Part shown: positions 28,574 to 40,299 of the stretch, one piece after another
How the letters are laid out: each line of letters begins with the position of its first letter
Position numbering within the stretch: the stretch's first letter is position 1
Source of the DNA: Pseudomonas sp. LP_7_YM
GTDB lineage: Bacteria > Pseudomonadota > Gammaproteobacteria > Pseudomonadales > Pseudomonadaceae
Reading direction: 5' to 3'
Assembly (NCBI RefSeq): GCF_004364435.1
Contig: NZ_SOCT01000006.1
Coordinates: forward strand, 1 to 64,000
DNA length: 64,000 bases
The notes under the pieces: model-generated
What the model saw: only the letters and a program-made list of their open reading frames with translations
What the model was told of the DNA's origin: nothing
Database searches by the model: none
Translations under genes and position numbers: made by a program

Positions 28574-30550
28574 TTATTTCCCGCGAATCAGACTGCGCAA
28601 CACAAACCGGTTCGGATGACAGGCTTGGGCCACGCTGCGCGGCAAAGGCAACGGTTCGTTATCCAGCCACGCGGCGATCAACTCGCCGGACAACGGCGCG
28701 GTAATCAATCCGCGCGAGCCATGCCCGCTGTTTACGTAGAGTCCATCGAGCCAGGGGCATTCGGACTGCGGGACCTGCCGGGCATCCTTTCGCAAGACTG
28801 CATAGGCCTCAAGAAATGCATCCCTGTCTGCCAACGGACCGACGATGGGCAGGTAATCCGGGCTGGTACAGCGAAATGCGGCGCGCCCTGACAGCTGTTC
28901 GACAGGCAGTGCATCGACCTGCAAGCGTTCGCTCAAATCGGTCGAGATTTCCCGCAGCAATTCAAGATTGCCAAGGTGTTCGGCCACAGTCGGCGTCAGA
29001 TCATCGCTGTTGAAATCAAAGCTGGCGCCCAGTGTGTGTTCACCCAGGCGTGCTGGCGCTACGTAGCCTTCGGCACACACGACGGTGCTCAGCGACTGGC
29101 TGGCCTCGTTCTCCCGCAGTCGGGTGATCTGGCCGCGAATCCGCTTGAGGGGCAAGTCTGCACTGGCCGGGAATCGTTTGATTTCCGCCGCGCCCGCCAG
29201 TACCACCACGGGAGCTGAGTCCAGCAGCCGCTCGCCATCCCACGCTTGCCAAGCGTCACCTTCACGCCGCAGCTCCAGTACATCGTTGTGTGCCATCAGG
29301 CGAATGTTTGCCCGATTCGCTTGCTGCCGACACAGCGCAGGTGGATGCACCCAGCCGCCCTCGGGATAGAACAACCCGCCGCTGGGCAAGTCAACGCCAG
29401 CCTTGGCCTGGGCTTCGGCTTTGGTCAGAACATGCAGCAGCTCAGGGGAGAATGCCTGTGCCAGGTGCGTCTGGCGCTCGCCTTCCTTCTCGTCGAATGC
29501 CAGTTGCAGCACACCGCAGGCCGCCCAATCGACACCCTGCTGGAGGCGCTCCAGCCTACGTCGCGTATACCCGAAACCACTGAGGATCAACTGCGACAGC
29601 GCTGTACCGTGGGCCGACAGTTTCAGATAGAGCACGCCTTGAGGATTGCCCGACGCTTCCTGGGCGGGGGCCTCATGGCGTTCCAGCAGGCTGACCTGCC
29701 AGCCTCGCGCGGCAAGGCTTTGCGCCGTGGCGCAGCCAGCCAGTCCTGCGCCGATCACCAGCGCCTTGCGTTCGCCTTGCGGCAAGTCGGGCCGCGCGAA
29801 CCAGGGTGTTGCAAGGCTGGGCGCAGGCACGTCTTGGGGCCAGCCAATGAACGTGCCCTTGAGCACCTCCCATTTGTGACCGATGCCCGGCACACGTTTC
29901 ATCTTGAAGCCCGCGGCATTCAGGGCACGGCGGACCCAGCCGGTACTGGTGAACGTGCCGATGGTCGAGCCTGGCGCGGCCAGCCTGGCCAGTTCGGCAA
30001 ACAATTGCGGCGTCCACATTTCCGGATTTTTCGAAGGTGCGAAACCGTCGAGAAACCACGCGTCGATCTGCCCGTCCAGCTGCGGCAACATCTCCAGCGC
30101 ATCGCCGATCAACAAGGTCAGGGTGACGCGCCCGTCGTCGAACGCCAATCGCTGGAAGCCTTGGTGAATGGCCAGGTATTGATCAAGCAACTGATCGGCG
30201 AAGGTTTTCAATTCCGGCCACAAATTCAAGGCGCGCTCAAGGTCGGGACGGCTGAGGGGAAACTTCTCGACGCTGACGAATTGCAGTCGCGCGCCGGGTG
30301 TGGCGCAAGCGTCGAACAACTGCCACGCGCAGAGAAAATTGAGCCCGGTGCCAAAGCCGGTTTCGCCAATGACCAGACGACCGTCCGCTGGCAGAGCAGT
30401 GACGCGCGCGCGCAGGTCGTTCTGGGTGAGGAATACGTGACGGGTCTCGGCCAGGCCCGACTCGTTGGAAAAGTAGACATCGGCGAATGCCCGGGAGATC
30501 GGGTTGCCGTTTTCGTCCCAGTCGAGTTGGGCGTGCTGGACAGTGGTCAT
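28574..30550 (-). CDS. mnmC: Bifunctional tRNA mnm5s2U modification enzyme MnmC
   Basis: 658 residues: an N-terminal SAM-dependent methyltransferase domain (about 1-245, GETGFGTGLNFL) and a C-terminal FAD-dependent oxidoreductase domain with VIGAGLAGCATAQSLAARGW at about 265-285. It converts cmnm5s2U to mnm5s2U at wobble U34 of tRNAs. Length and order match E. coli MnmC. Single gene; the 263 bp between it and the ABC operon hold no other gene. Confidence 0.94.
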   Translation of the reverse strand: MTTVQHAQLDWDENGNPISRAFADVYFSNESGLAETRHVFLTQNDLRARVTALPADGRLVIGETGFGTGLNFLCAWQLFDACATPGARLQFVSVEKFPLSRPDLERALNLWPELKTFADQLLDQYLAIHQGFQRLAFDDGRVTLTLLIGDALEMLPQLDGQIDAWFLDGFAPSKNPEMWTPQLFAELARLAAPGSTIGTFTSTGWVRRALNAAGFKMKRVPGIGHKWEVLKGTFIGWPQDVPAPSLATPWFARPDLPQGERKALVIGAGLAGCATAQSLAARGWQVSLLERHEAPAQEASGNPQGVLYLKLSAHGTALSQLILSGFGYTRRRLERLQQGVDWAACGVLQLAFDEKEGERQTHLAQAFSPELLHVLTKAEAQAKAGVDLPSGGLFYPEGGWVHPPALCRQQANRANIRLMAHNDVLELRREGDAWQAWDGERLLDSAPVVVLAGAAEIKRFPASADLPLKRIRGQITRLRENEASQSLSTVVCAEGYVAPARLGEHTLGASFDFNSDDLTPTVAEHLGNLELLREISTDLSERLQVDALPVEQLSGRAAFRCTSPDYLPIVGPLADRDAFLEAYAVLRKDARQVPQSECPWLDGLYVNSGHGSRGLITAPLSGELIAAWLDNEPLPLPRSVAQACHPNRFVLRSLIRGK

Positions 30551-30725
30551 GGTCGGGCTACGGAGGGCGCTTTGGCAGGGGCAAGGCCGCTATCTTAACT
30601 CACTGCACTCACTGCGCGGGTTGGCTTGCTGCACGACGATTGATCCATGACAGGGATTCGTTGTCACAACCCACACCGCTCGTATCGATCCGCTAGTCTT
30701 GAGCGATCTGGAACAGGAGCACTAC

Positions 30726-32228
30726 ATGTTCGAATCCGCTGAAATCGGCCACACCATTGACGACAAAACCTACGACGCCGAGGTTCCGGCCCTGCGCGAA
30801 GCCCTGCTTGACGCCCAGTACGATCTGCACGAACAGGGCAAGCGCCAGATCATCGTATTGATCAATGGCATCGAGGGTGCCGGCAAGGGCGAAACCGTCA
30901 AGCTGCTCAACGACTGGATGGATCCGCGCTTTATCGAAGTGCGCACCTTCGATCAGCAGACCGACGAGGAACTCGCCCATCCACCGGTCTGGCGCTATTG
31001 GCGCCAACTGCCGCCCAAGGGGCGTATAGGTATCTTTTTCGGCAACTGGTACAGCCAGATGATTCAGGGCCGGGTGCACAAGCAGTTCAAGGACCCGGTA
31101 CTGGACCAGTCAATCAACAGCGCTGAACGTCTGGAAAAGATGCTCGTCGATGAAGGCGCAGTGATCTTCAAATTCTGGTTCCACCTGTCGAAGAAGCAGA
31201 TGAAGCTGCGCCTCAAGACCCTCAAGGACGACCCGCTGCACAGCTGGCGCATCAGCCCGCTGGACTGGCAGCAATCCCAGACCTACGACAAGTTCGTACG
31301 CTTCGGTGAGCGGGTGTTACGCCGTACCAGCCGCGACTATGCACCCTGGCATGTGATCGAGGGCGTCGACCCCAATTACCGCAGCCTGACCGTCGGGCGG
31401 CTGTTGCTCGAAGGTTTGCAGAACGCGCTCAAGACGCCTGAGGGCAGCGCCAACCTGGTTAACGTCGGTCCTTTACCCAGTAACACCGATGAACTGAGTC
31501 TGCTGGACAATCTGGACATGACGCTTGCGTTGGAGAAAGACGATTACAACGAGCAGCTGATTACCGAGCAGGCTCGGCTTTCCGGTTTGATGCGCGATAA
31601 GCGCATGCGCCGTCATGCGTTGGTGGCGGTATTCGAAGGCAATGACGCGGCGGGCAAGGGCGGGGCGATCAAACGCGTGGCCGGGGCGCTCGACCCCAGG
31701 CAATACCACATCGTGCCGATTGCCGCGCCGAGTCAGGATGAACTGGCGCAGCCGTACTTGTGGCGTTTTTGGCGACAGATTCCGGCGCGTGGCAAGTTCA
31801 CTGTATTCGACCGCTCGTGGTACGGGCGGGTGCTGGTGGAGCGCGTTGAGGGGTTCTGCTCCGAGGCTGACTGGTTGCGCGCCTACAGCGAGATCAACGA
31901 CTTCGAAGAACAGCTCACCGATGCGAATGTAGTGGTGGTCAAGTTTTGGTTGGCCATCGACGACAAGACCCAGCTGGAACGTTTCAAGGCGCGGGAGAAG
32001 ATCCCGTTCAAACGTCACAAGATCACCGACGACGACTGGCGCAATCGCAAGAAATGGCCGCAATACCGCGAGGCCGTCGGTGATATGGTCGACCGTACCA
32101 GCACCGAAATTGCCCCGTGGACGTTAGTGGAAGCCAACGACAAACGCTGGGCGCGGGTGAAAGTGCTGCGCACTATCAACAATGCGCTGCAAGCGGCGTT
32201 CGAGCGGGAAGATAAAAAGCGGAAATAG
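30726..32228 (+). CDS. pap: Polyphosphate:AMP phosphotransferase (two-domain PPK2)
   Basis: 500 residues with two tandem PPK2 domains, each with a P-loop: GIEGAGKGETVK (about 46) and GNDAAGKGGAIKR (about 305). Two-domain members such as P. aeruginosa PA3455 phosphorylate AMP to ADP using polyphosphate (class II PPK2). Start ATG 30726 is preceded by CAGGAGC. A TTG at 30699 in the same frame overlaps the ribosome binding site and is unlikely. Monocistronic. Confidence 0.9.
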   Translation: MFESAEIGHTIDDKTYDAEVPALREALLDAQYDLHEQGKRQIIVLINGIEGAGKGETVKLLNDWMDPRFIEVRTFDQQTDEELAHPPVWRYWRQLPPKGRIGIFFGNWYSQMIQGRVHKQFKDPVLDQSINSAERLEKMLVDEGAVIFKFWFHLSKKQMKLRLKTLKDDPLHSWRISPLDWQQSQTYDKFVRFGERVLRRTSRDYAPWHVIEGVDPNYRSLTVGRLLLEGLQNALKTPEGSANLVNVGPLPSNTDELSLLDNLDMTLALEKDDYNEQLITEQARLSGLMRDKRMRRHALVAVFEGNDAAGKGGAIKRVAGALDPRQYHIVPIAAPSQDELAQPYLWRFWRQIPARGKFTVFDRSWYGRVLVERVEGFCSEADWLRAYSEINDFEEQLTDANVVVVKFWLAIDDKTQLERFKAREKIPFKRHKITDDDWRNRKKWPQYREAVGDMVDRTSTEIAPWTLVEANDKRWARVKVLRTINNALQAAFEREDKKRK

Positions 32229-32279
32229 AACGCTAAGCGCCGGAGCCGGGGCATCGGTTGTAGAAAGCGTCTGAGCGTT

Positions 32280-32639
32280 TTATTGGAGCGCCGGAGGTTC
32301 AGATGGCAGCAGTGCGGTGTAATTAACGTTTTTGATGCTGATATACCGCATTCGCGACCGTCGTAACCTGCCCTTGAGCGCAATTGCGTCGCCTTCCAGA
32401 TACCCACCCATCCACGGGCCGAGCCGAGGGTGATCGACCAGCCAGTGATAGAAACGAGGAGAACTGCGCGCAAAACAGGCCGCAGCCAATAGAAGAAAAG
32501 GAGTAGTGGGCAAAACCGGGACAAAGATCCCGATCACGCCGAGCGCCACACTTAGCCAACCGAAGCCCTGCAAGAGATAACGTACGAGCCGGGATCGACT
32601 CGTACGCAATGCTGAATCAGCGGGGCGGCGTTGCGCCAT
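32280..32639 (-). CDS. DUF454 (YbaN) family membrane protein
   Basis: 119 residues with the DUF454 motif GVIGIFVPVLPTTPFLLLAAACFARSS spread over two membrane spans (about 26-45, 47-65), then the conserved HPRLGPW region. Function unknown. Starts 10 bp after the upstream UPF0149 stop, so probably co-transcribed. The C-terminal part is more variable than the rest. Confidence 0.85.
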   Translation of the reverse strand: MAQRRPADSALRTSRSRLVRYLLQGFGWLSVALGVIGIFVPVLPTTPFLLLAAACFARSSPRFYHWLVDHPRLGPWMGGYLEGDAIALKGRLRRSRMRYISIKNVNYTALLPSEPPALQ

Positions 32640-32649
32640 AGGCGCCGAC

Positions 32650-33237
32650 TCAGTGGTGGCGGGGCTTGAGGATCGCCGGCTTTTCATCCGGTGCTTGCAG
32701 CAGCAGGTACAGCGCAGTCAGCGCTTCGGGAATCTGTACGATCATGTCGTCCATCAGGTTTGCATCCGCAGCGATGTCAGCGAACTCCGGTTGCTCATCG
32801 AATAGGCCCGAACCGACCATGATCGGCAGCAGCATCTCGCTGACTTCTTCTTCGTCGTTCTCGAACCAGGCCGACTCACGGAGGAACACACCTTCCATAA
32901 AGCCGATGCACCAGCCACGCAATTCCGAATCATCTGGCTCATCGCCCAGATCCAGATCGCAAGGCAGTTCAAACTCTTCATCCGACGCCAGCTGACGGGC
33001 GATGTGCTCTTTGAGCTTGATCAGCGTGGATTCGACTTCCTGGTGCTGAGCGTCGTCGGCGTAATGCGGAGGCTCGGCGAACAAGGCGTCGATCCATTCG
33101 CGCTCAGGCACCGTTTCGGCACAGATCGACAGCGCGGTCAGGTAGCCGTGGGCGGCTACATAGTCCAGCGCTTCGTCATGCAGCTCATCGGCGTCGAGGA
33201 AGGCTTGCAGGCGGTTTAATTGCTCAGCGAAGGACAT
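32650..33237 (-). CDS. UPF0149 (YecA/YgfB) family protein
   Basis: 195-residue, very acidic, all-alpha protein of the YecA/YgfB family. The core GWCIGFMEGVFL segment is typical. No C-terminal SEC-C zinc motif is present. Start at 33237 (MSFAEQLNRLQ); the frame is open further upstream without similarity. Function unknown; operon with the DUF454 gene. Confidence 0.87.
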   Translation of the reverse strand: MSFAEQLNRLQAFLDADELHDEALDYVAAHGYLTALSICAETVPEREWIDALFAEPPHYADDAQHQEVESTLIKLKEHIARQLASDEEFELPCDLDLGDEPDDSELRGWCIGFMEGVFLRESAWFENDEEEVSEMLLPIMVGSGLFDEQPEFADIAADANLMDDMIVQIPEALTALYLLLQAPDEKPAILKPRHH

Positions 33238-33448
33238 GGAAGGGCTACCTTGAAAATAAACGATGCTGAATTCTAGGCCCTGAGGGCTCACGGCGCCAGC
33301 AGCGAGGCTTATAGAATCGGCATTGCTGCTAATTTCGACCGCTGGTGTCACCGCTGTCCTATCTCTTGGGGCGCTCCGGTATACTCCCGCGTTTTGCAAT
33401 TTCTACAGCGATTCTTCACCCGCTGCTGCGGCACCACCCGGGGTACTT

Positions 33449-35575
<2,127 letters not shown>

Positions 35576-35768
35576 CCCAAGCTCCCTGCATCACGATGTT
35601 GCAAGCGCACAGTCTCAAAGGCTGTAAGGCATTGCGCGACAAATCTGTCGAACTCCGGTCCACCACGCCGTTGTGCGACGAAACACCCCATCTGTGTACT
35701 TGCCTCGTCAGTATCTCCATGATTAGCTGCCTATTAATTAGGAGTCGCCTTTAATCACCGAGTTACTT

Positions 35769-36203
35769 ATGCCATTAACAGAAGAACACCGCTTCGGCAT
35801 GCAACTGGCCAATCTGTCCCGGGGCTGGCGTGCAGAGCTTGATCGCCGTCTGGCCGATCTGGGGCTGTCCCAGGCTCGCTGGCTGGTCCTGCTGCATCTG
35901 GCGCGATTTTCAGAGCCGCCGACTCAGCGTGAGCTGGCCAAAAGCGTGGGCGTCGAAGGCCCGACTCTGGCCCGTTTGCTCGACAGTCTTGAGAACCATG
36001 GGCTGGTGCAGCGTCAGGCTGTCCTTGAAGACCGGCGGGCGAAGAAAATCCTGCTCAGCGATACGGCCCGACCATTGATCGAGAAGATCGAGACCATCGC
36101 CACAGATCTTCGTCACGAGCTGTTCGCGGGCCTTGATGAGGAGGATTTGCGGGTGTGTCTGCGCGTGCATTCAACAATTCTGGGCAATCTGGAAAAATCC
36201 TGA
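35769..36203 (+). CDS. MarR family transcriptional regulator
   Basis: 144-residue winged-helix regulator. The recognition region QRELAKSVGVEGPTLARLLD and wing VLEDRRAKKILLSD are typical; closest in style to SlyA/HosA-like members. Target genes are not evident; the fimV-like gene follows 135 bp downstream. Confidence 0.88.
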   Translation: MPLTEEHRFGMQLANLSRGWRAELDRRLADLGLSQARWLVLLHLARFSEPPTQRELAKSVGVEGPTLARLLDSLENHGLVQRQAVLEDRRAKKILLSDTARPLIEKIETIATDLRHELFAGLDEEDLRVCLRVHSTILGNLEKS

Positions 36204-36338
36204 CGATATGGCCCGGTGCCTGCCACAAATACATTGAACCTGCTGAAACATCCTGTTCTATTTGCACCCATAATGATTTGCTCGGACTGGGTGTCCGCAA
36301 AACGAATTTGCAGGGAAGCCTGCCTCATAAGGGGTCGC

Positions 36339-38648
36339 ATGCTGAAGAGTTTTCAGGCCGGTAGTCGGCGCGGCGGTTTCGGATCACTTCGCGTTCAGTC
36401 GGGTCTTCGTACAGGGTTGCTGGCGTTGGCCGTTGCCTCGGCGGCCACGCTGCACAGTGCTATGGCCGCAGCTCTGGGACTTGGCGACATCATCTTGCAT
36501 TCCGCGCTGGGTCAGCCTTTCAACGCTGACATCGAACTGATCGAAGCAGGCGGTCTGAGCCCTGAAGAAATCGTGGTCACGCTGGCGCCTGCCGACGCGT
36601 TCGCCAAAGCCGGCGTCGAGCGAGTGTTCTTTCTCAACGAACTACGTTTTACCCCGGTCATTCGTGGTAACCGGGCCGTCGTGCATGTCGAGTCGCGCAA
36701 GGCAGTGACCGAGCCCTACATGGACTTCGTCGTGCGGTTGGCCCGGCCTAATGGCGACCAGTTGCATGAATACACCGTGTTGCTCGATCCGCCCAATTCG
36801 CCGACCGGACTGGCTGCAGCCCGTAGCCGCGCGCAGTCTGCTAACGCCGAGGGCCAGGCTGATCAGTCACGGCTACCCGTTGCACCGCCCAAAGCGGTAC
36901 AGGGTAAGCGCTACACAGTGGCCTCCGGCGATACCCTGGCTGGCATTGCGCGCCGTATACAGGCGCCCGGCGACAAGACCTCCAGCGCTCGGTTGATCAG
37001 CGGCATTCAGGCGCTCAATCCGCAGGCCTTTCCCAATGGCGAGCGCAGCCAGTTGAAAGTCGGTCAAAGCCTGCTGCTGCCAGACAGCGCGGTCGAACCC
37101 AGGGCCGCTGCCGCAGCGCCTTCAGCGTCCGCACCAAGCGTTCAGGCACTGGCCCCGGTACCTGCACCCGCCGCAGCCGCCACGACGCAGGGCACTGACG
37201 AACAAACGACTGCCTCGGCCATTGAGAACCAGCTGTTGGCCAAGACCGTCGAGGACCTGAAGGGTCAAGTCAAGAAGGTGACCGAAGACGACGAGGACAA
37301 GACCAGGCAGCTCAGCGAACTCCAGACGCAGTTAGCCGAGATGAATGCCGCCGCCGCTGCGCCGGCCCCGACAGATGCTCCCGGGAATGCCCCGATCCGC
37401 AAGAACGAGTCTGCTGTAACTTCCGTTGCCCCAGCGCCAGTTCCAGCACCTGCTCCAGCATCGGCGCCTGCCGCTCCCGTTGAAGACGATGATTTGCCCT
37501 GGACGACGATTCTGGCCGGGCTGCTGCTGGTGCTTCTGCTGCTGGCGCTGGTCTGGTCGGTGCGGCGCAACCGCATCAAAAATCAATTGGCACTTGAGCC
37601 CGAGGCGTTAGAGTCCTTGGTTCATACCGCCCCAGCAACAGTCATACCGGTATTCGAAATCCCGGCAGTCACCCCGCATCCGGCCGCAACGCCGGCGCCT
37701 GTCGCCAGCGTGCCCGCACCTGTCGGTCAACGTCTGGCGGGTGCGGCGACGGACGCTCTGGACGGCGCCAGCATCTATATCGCTTACGGTCGTTTTGCCG
37801 AAGCGCAAGCGATCCTGCGCGAGGCGCTGGAGCGCCAGCCGCAACGCACCGACGTGCGCATGCGCATCCTCGAATTGCTCGGCGAACAAGGCGATGTCGC
37901 CGAGTTCGATGAGGAAGAAAAGGTGCTGCTGAGCCAGGGTGTCGAGGCGCGGAAACTTCAAGAGATCCGCGCACGCTATCCGAAACTCAACGTCACGCCC
38001 GTGCCAGCCGTGGATTTAGCTTCCGCAATAGCCCCTGCGGCTGTTGCGGGGGCTGCGGTTGTCGCAGCGGTCGCTGTAGAGACCGTGGCCAGCAAAGAAA
38101 CCCCTGCCCGGTTGGACCAGAACGCCGCAGCATCGCTGAACCCTGCACCGGGCGACGACTTCCAGCTCAACCTTGATGACTTGTCCATGGACGCCGACTG
38201 GGATCTGGTTGATCCCTTCGAGAGCACGCCTGCGCCGCGCAAACCTGCGCCGGATGCCAAGCCCGAGCTAGATCCTGCATTCGCTTCGGACCTCACACAA
38301 TTGCCGGAAGTCTTTGAGATGCCCGACGAGCAGTTCCTCAGCGACTTTGCCGAGGATGAGGAAACGTCGGAGGTCGAGGTCCGGTATGAAGCAGTGCCTG
38401 ACGCTGTTGCCCAGAGCAGCAGCGACTTGCTGGATGATGCTTTTCTTGACAGCTTCATGAACGACGACACTGAATTCGATCTGATGGACCTTGGGGAAGA
38501 AGAGCCCCTGAGCAAGATCAATGAAGCGCAGGTTCTGATCGATGACGGCAATATCGAGGAGGCCCGTCGTCTGCTGCAGGAAGTGATTGACGAATCCGAT
38601 GACGGCCCGCAACGGACCGCTCATGACCTGCTGGCGGGGCTGGAGTGA
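36339..38648 (+). CDS. fimV: FimV-like peptidoglycan-binding protein
   Basis: 769-residue inner membrane protein with a signal sequence (to about 37, AMA/AALGLGD), a conserved FimV N-terminal domain (GDIILHSALGQPFNADIEL), a LysM domain near 190-245 (YTVASGDTLAGIARRI), a coiled coil near 320-365, one membrane span near 385-405, Ala/Pro-rich linkers, and a C-terminal TPR motif (NEAQVLIDDGNIEEARRLLQ). FimV scaffolds polar assembly of type IV pili and related machines. It is shorter than P. aeruginosa FimV (about 919 aa) and could be a second FimV-type gene. Start 36339 has AAGGGG upstream. Confidence 0.85.
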   Translation: MLKSFQAGSRRGGFGSLRVQSGLRTGLLALAVASAATLHSAMAAALGLGDIILHSALGQPFNADIELIEAGGLSPEEIVVTLAPADAFAKAGVERVFFLNELRFTPVIRGNRAVVHVESRKAVTEPYMDFVVRLARPNGDQLHEYTVLLDPPNSPTGLAAARSRAQSANAEGQADQSRLPVAPPKAVQGKRYTVASGDTLAGIARRIQAPGDKTSSARLISGIQALNPQAFPNGERSQLKVGQSLLLPDSAVEPRAAAAAPSASAPSVQALAPVPAPAAAATTQGTDEQTTASAIENQLLAKTVEDLKGQVKKVTEDDEDKTRQLSELQTQLAEMNAAAAAPAPTDAPGNAPIRKNESAVTSVAPAPVPAPAPASAPAAPVEDDDLPWTTILAGLLLVLLLLALVWSVRRNRIKNQLALEPEALESLVHTAPATVIPVFEIPAVTPHPAATPAPVASVPAPVGQRLAGAATDALDGASIYIAYGRFAEAQAILREALERQPQRTDVRMRILELLGEQGDVAEFDEEEKVLLSQGVEARKLQEIRARYPKLNVTPVPAVDLASAIAPAAVAGAAVVAAVAVETVASKETPARLDQNAAASLNPAPGDDFQLNLDDLSMDADWDLVDPFESTPAPRKPAPDAKPELDPAFASDLTQLPEVFEMPDEQFLSDFAEDEETSEVEVRYEAVPDAVAQSSSDLLDDAFLDSFMNDDTEFDLMDLGEEEPLSKINEAQVLIDDGNIEEARRLLQEVIDESDDGPQRTAHDLLAGLE

Positions 38649-38651
38649 TTG

Positions 38652-38951
38652 ATGAGCGCCAAGGCTGAAATCGTCATCACTTACTGCACTCAGTGCCAAT
38701 GGTTGCTGCGTGCTGCCTGGCTGGCGCAGGAACTGCTCAGCACCTTTGGCGACGATCTGGGCAAGGTATCGCTGGTTCCGGGAACCGGCGGGGTATTTCG
38801 CATCACCTGCGATGATGTGCAGATCTGGGAGCGCAAGGCCGATGGCGGTTTCCCCGACGCTAAAATGCTCAAGCAGCGAGTGCGCGACCGCATAGATCCG
38901 GATCGCGATCTCGGGCATAACGATCGCGATGCTCGCCCGGACGGGGACTGA
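38652..38951 (+). CDS. SelT/SelW/SelH-like Rdx family protein
   Basis: 99-residue thioredoxin-fold protein with the N-terminal redox motif YCTQCQW (CxxC in place of the CxxU of selenoproteins). It starts 3 bp after the fimV stop and 3 bp before the bestrophin gene, so the three genes appear to be one operon. Redox role inferred from the family. Confidence 0.85.
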   Translation: MSAKAEIVITYCTQCQWLLRAAWLAQELLSTFGDDLGKVSLVPGTGGVFRITCDDVQIWERKADGGFPDAKMLKQRVRDRIDPDRDLGHNDRDARPDGD

Positions 38952-38954
38952 CCC

Positions 38955-39854
38955 ATGATCGTTCGGCCTCATCCCAACCTGCTCAACGTGCTGCTGGCCC
39001 TCAAGGGCTCGATTGCCCGACGTATTGCGCTGCGCGCCGTGATGGTGACGTTGCTGGCGGCAGTCATCGTGCTGATCGAGAGCCTGCACCCGGATTACTT
39101 CGCCAAGGTCAGCGCGACGCCGTTTACCTTGCTCGGTCTGTCACTGTCGATCTTCATGAGCTTTCGCAACAACGCCTGCTACGACCGCTGGTACGAAGCT
39201 CGCAAGGCGTGGGGCGACGTGATCACCGAAACGCGATCAATCATCCGCGAAACCCAGGTGATCAAGGATGGAGCACTACGTGCCGGTATCTTGCGCGATT
39301 TATGCGGCTTTGCTCATGCGCTGAATGCGACCCTGCGTCATCAGGATATGCGGGAAGTTGCGCAACCCTGGCTGAGTCATCTGCCGGCGGCGGACAGCGC
39401 CAACTTCTGCGACAAGGTACTGCAGCAGATCGGTCGGCAGTGTTCACAGGCCAGCGAAGCGGGGCACATCAACGAGTGGCGCTATACGCTGATGGCGAAT
39501 CACTTGAGCGCGCTGAGCCGGGTCGTGACCACCTGTGACCGCATCAAGCACACCCCCTTGCCGTTCCCTTACACCTTGTTGCTGCACCGCACGATCTACT
39601 TGTTCTGCATCCTGTTGCCCTTCGCCATGGCAGAACCACTGGGCTGGATGACGCCTTTGTTCATGGCCATTGTCAGCTACACATTCTTCGGCCTGGACGC
39701 CATCGGCAACGAGCTGGAAGACCCGTTCGGCTACGATGAAAACGACCTGCCTCTGGATGCATTGGTGCGGGTGGTCGAACGCGATGTACTCGATGCGTTG
39801 GGCGTCCACCCCCTGCCGCCATTGCTGGAGCCTGTGGAGTTTGTATTGACCTGA
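38955..39854 (+). CDS. Bestrophin-family anion channel protein
   Basis: 299 residues of the RFP-TM/UPF0187 family, homologous to bacterial bestrophin channels. The signature SFRNNACYDRWYEARKAWG, the gate-like hydrophobic stretch and the DPFGYDENDLPLD cytoplasmic segment are present. Expected as a pentameric channel in the inner membrane. Third gene of the fimV-SelW-bestrophin run. Confidence 0.88.
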   Translation: MIVRPHPNLLNVLLALKGSIARRIALRAVMVTLLAAVIVLIESLHPDYFAKVSATPFTLLGLSLSIFMSFRNNACYDRWYEARKAWGDVITETRSIIRETQVIKDGALRAGILRDLCGFAHALNATLRHQDMREVAQPWLSHLPAADSANFCDKVLQQIGRQCSQASEAGHINEWRYTLMANHLSALSRVVTTCDRIKHTPLPFPYTLLLHRTIYLFCILLPFAMAEPLGWMTPLFMAIVSYTFFGLDAIGNELEDPFGYDENDLPLDALVRVVERDVLDALGVHPLPPLLEPVEFVLT

Positions 39855-39893
39855 CGTGCAGAAGTCGCCAGGAGACCGTTCTGGAGTCTGCTA

Positions 39894-40205
39894 TCAGAAC
39901 GGCACTTTGCCGATCAGCATGTCCCGGTACATCACGAAATCGCCCAGCAAGCTGTAGAACGGATGCTTGAAAGTGGCGGGCCGGTTCTTCTCGAAAATGA
40001 AATGCCCGACCCAGGTAAAGGTGTATCCCGCCAGCGGCAGCATCCACAGCAGTAGCCAGTTTGCGCTGAATACCGCGAGTGCGAGGATCAGCAAGACAAG
40101 CGTGGTGCCGATGAAATGCAGACGGCGGCACACGCTGTTCCGGTGTTCTTGCAGGTAGTAGGGGTAGAAGTCGGCGAAATCTTCGAACGTCTTGACGTTA
40201 TCCAC
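39894..40205 (-). CDS. DUF962 (Mpo1-like) membrane protein
   Basis: 103 residues with FADFYPYYLQEHRNSVCRRLHFIGT, which contains histidines matching the Mpo1/YGL010w fatty acid dioxygenase family, then two membrane spans and FEKNRPATFKHPFYS. Starts with GTG at 40205. The yeast homologue is an iron-dependent alpha-oxidation enzyme; the activity of the bacterial short form is not established. Confidence 0.85.
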   Translation of the reverse strand: MDNVKTFEDFADFYPYYLQEHRNSVCRRLHFIGTTLVLLILALAVFSANWLLLWMLPLAGYTFTWVGHFIFEKNRPATFKHPFYSLLGDFVMYRDMLIGKVPF

Positions 40206-40299
40206 AGCGGTACTCCCTTGCGGACGAGTGTTCTGAGTCTAGCCGAGCGCCTCCAAGCCACCAGTAACAAGGGATGCCAGCAGTGGGAGCCTTGTTTGA

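Noticed and set aside
29246..30598. Plus-strand open frame of 450 codons over mnmC
   Set aside because: Antisense shadow of mnmC; no ribosome binding site or domain.
38652..38951. Selenoprotein
   Set aside because: The motif is CTQC with ordinary cysteines and no in-frame TGA.
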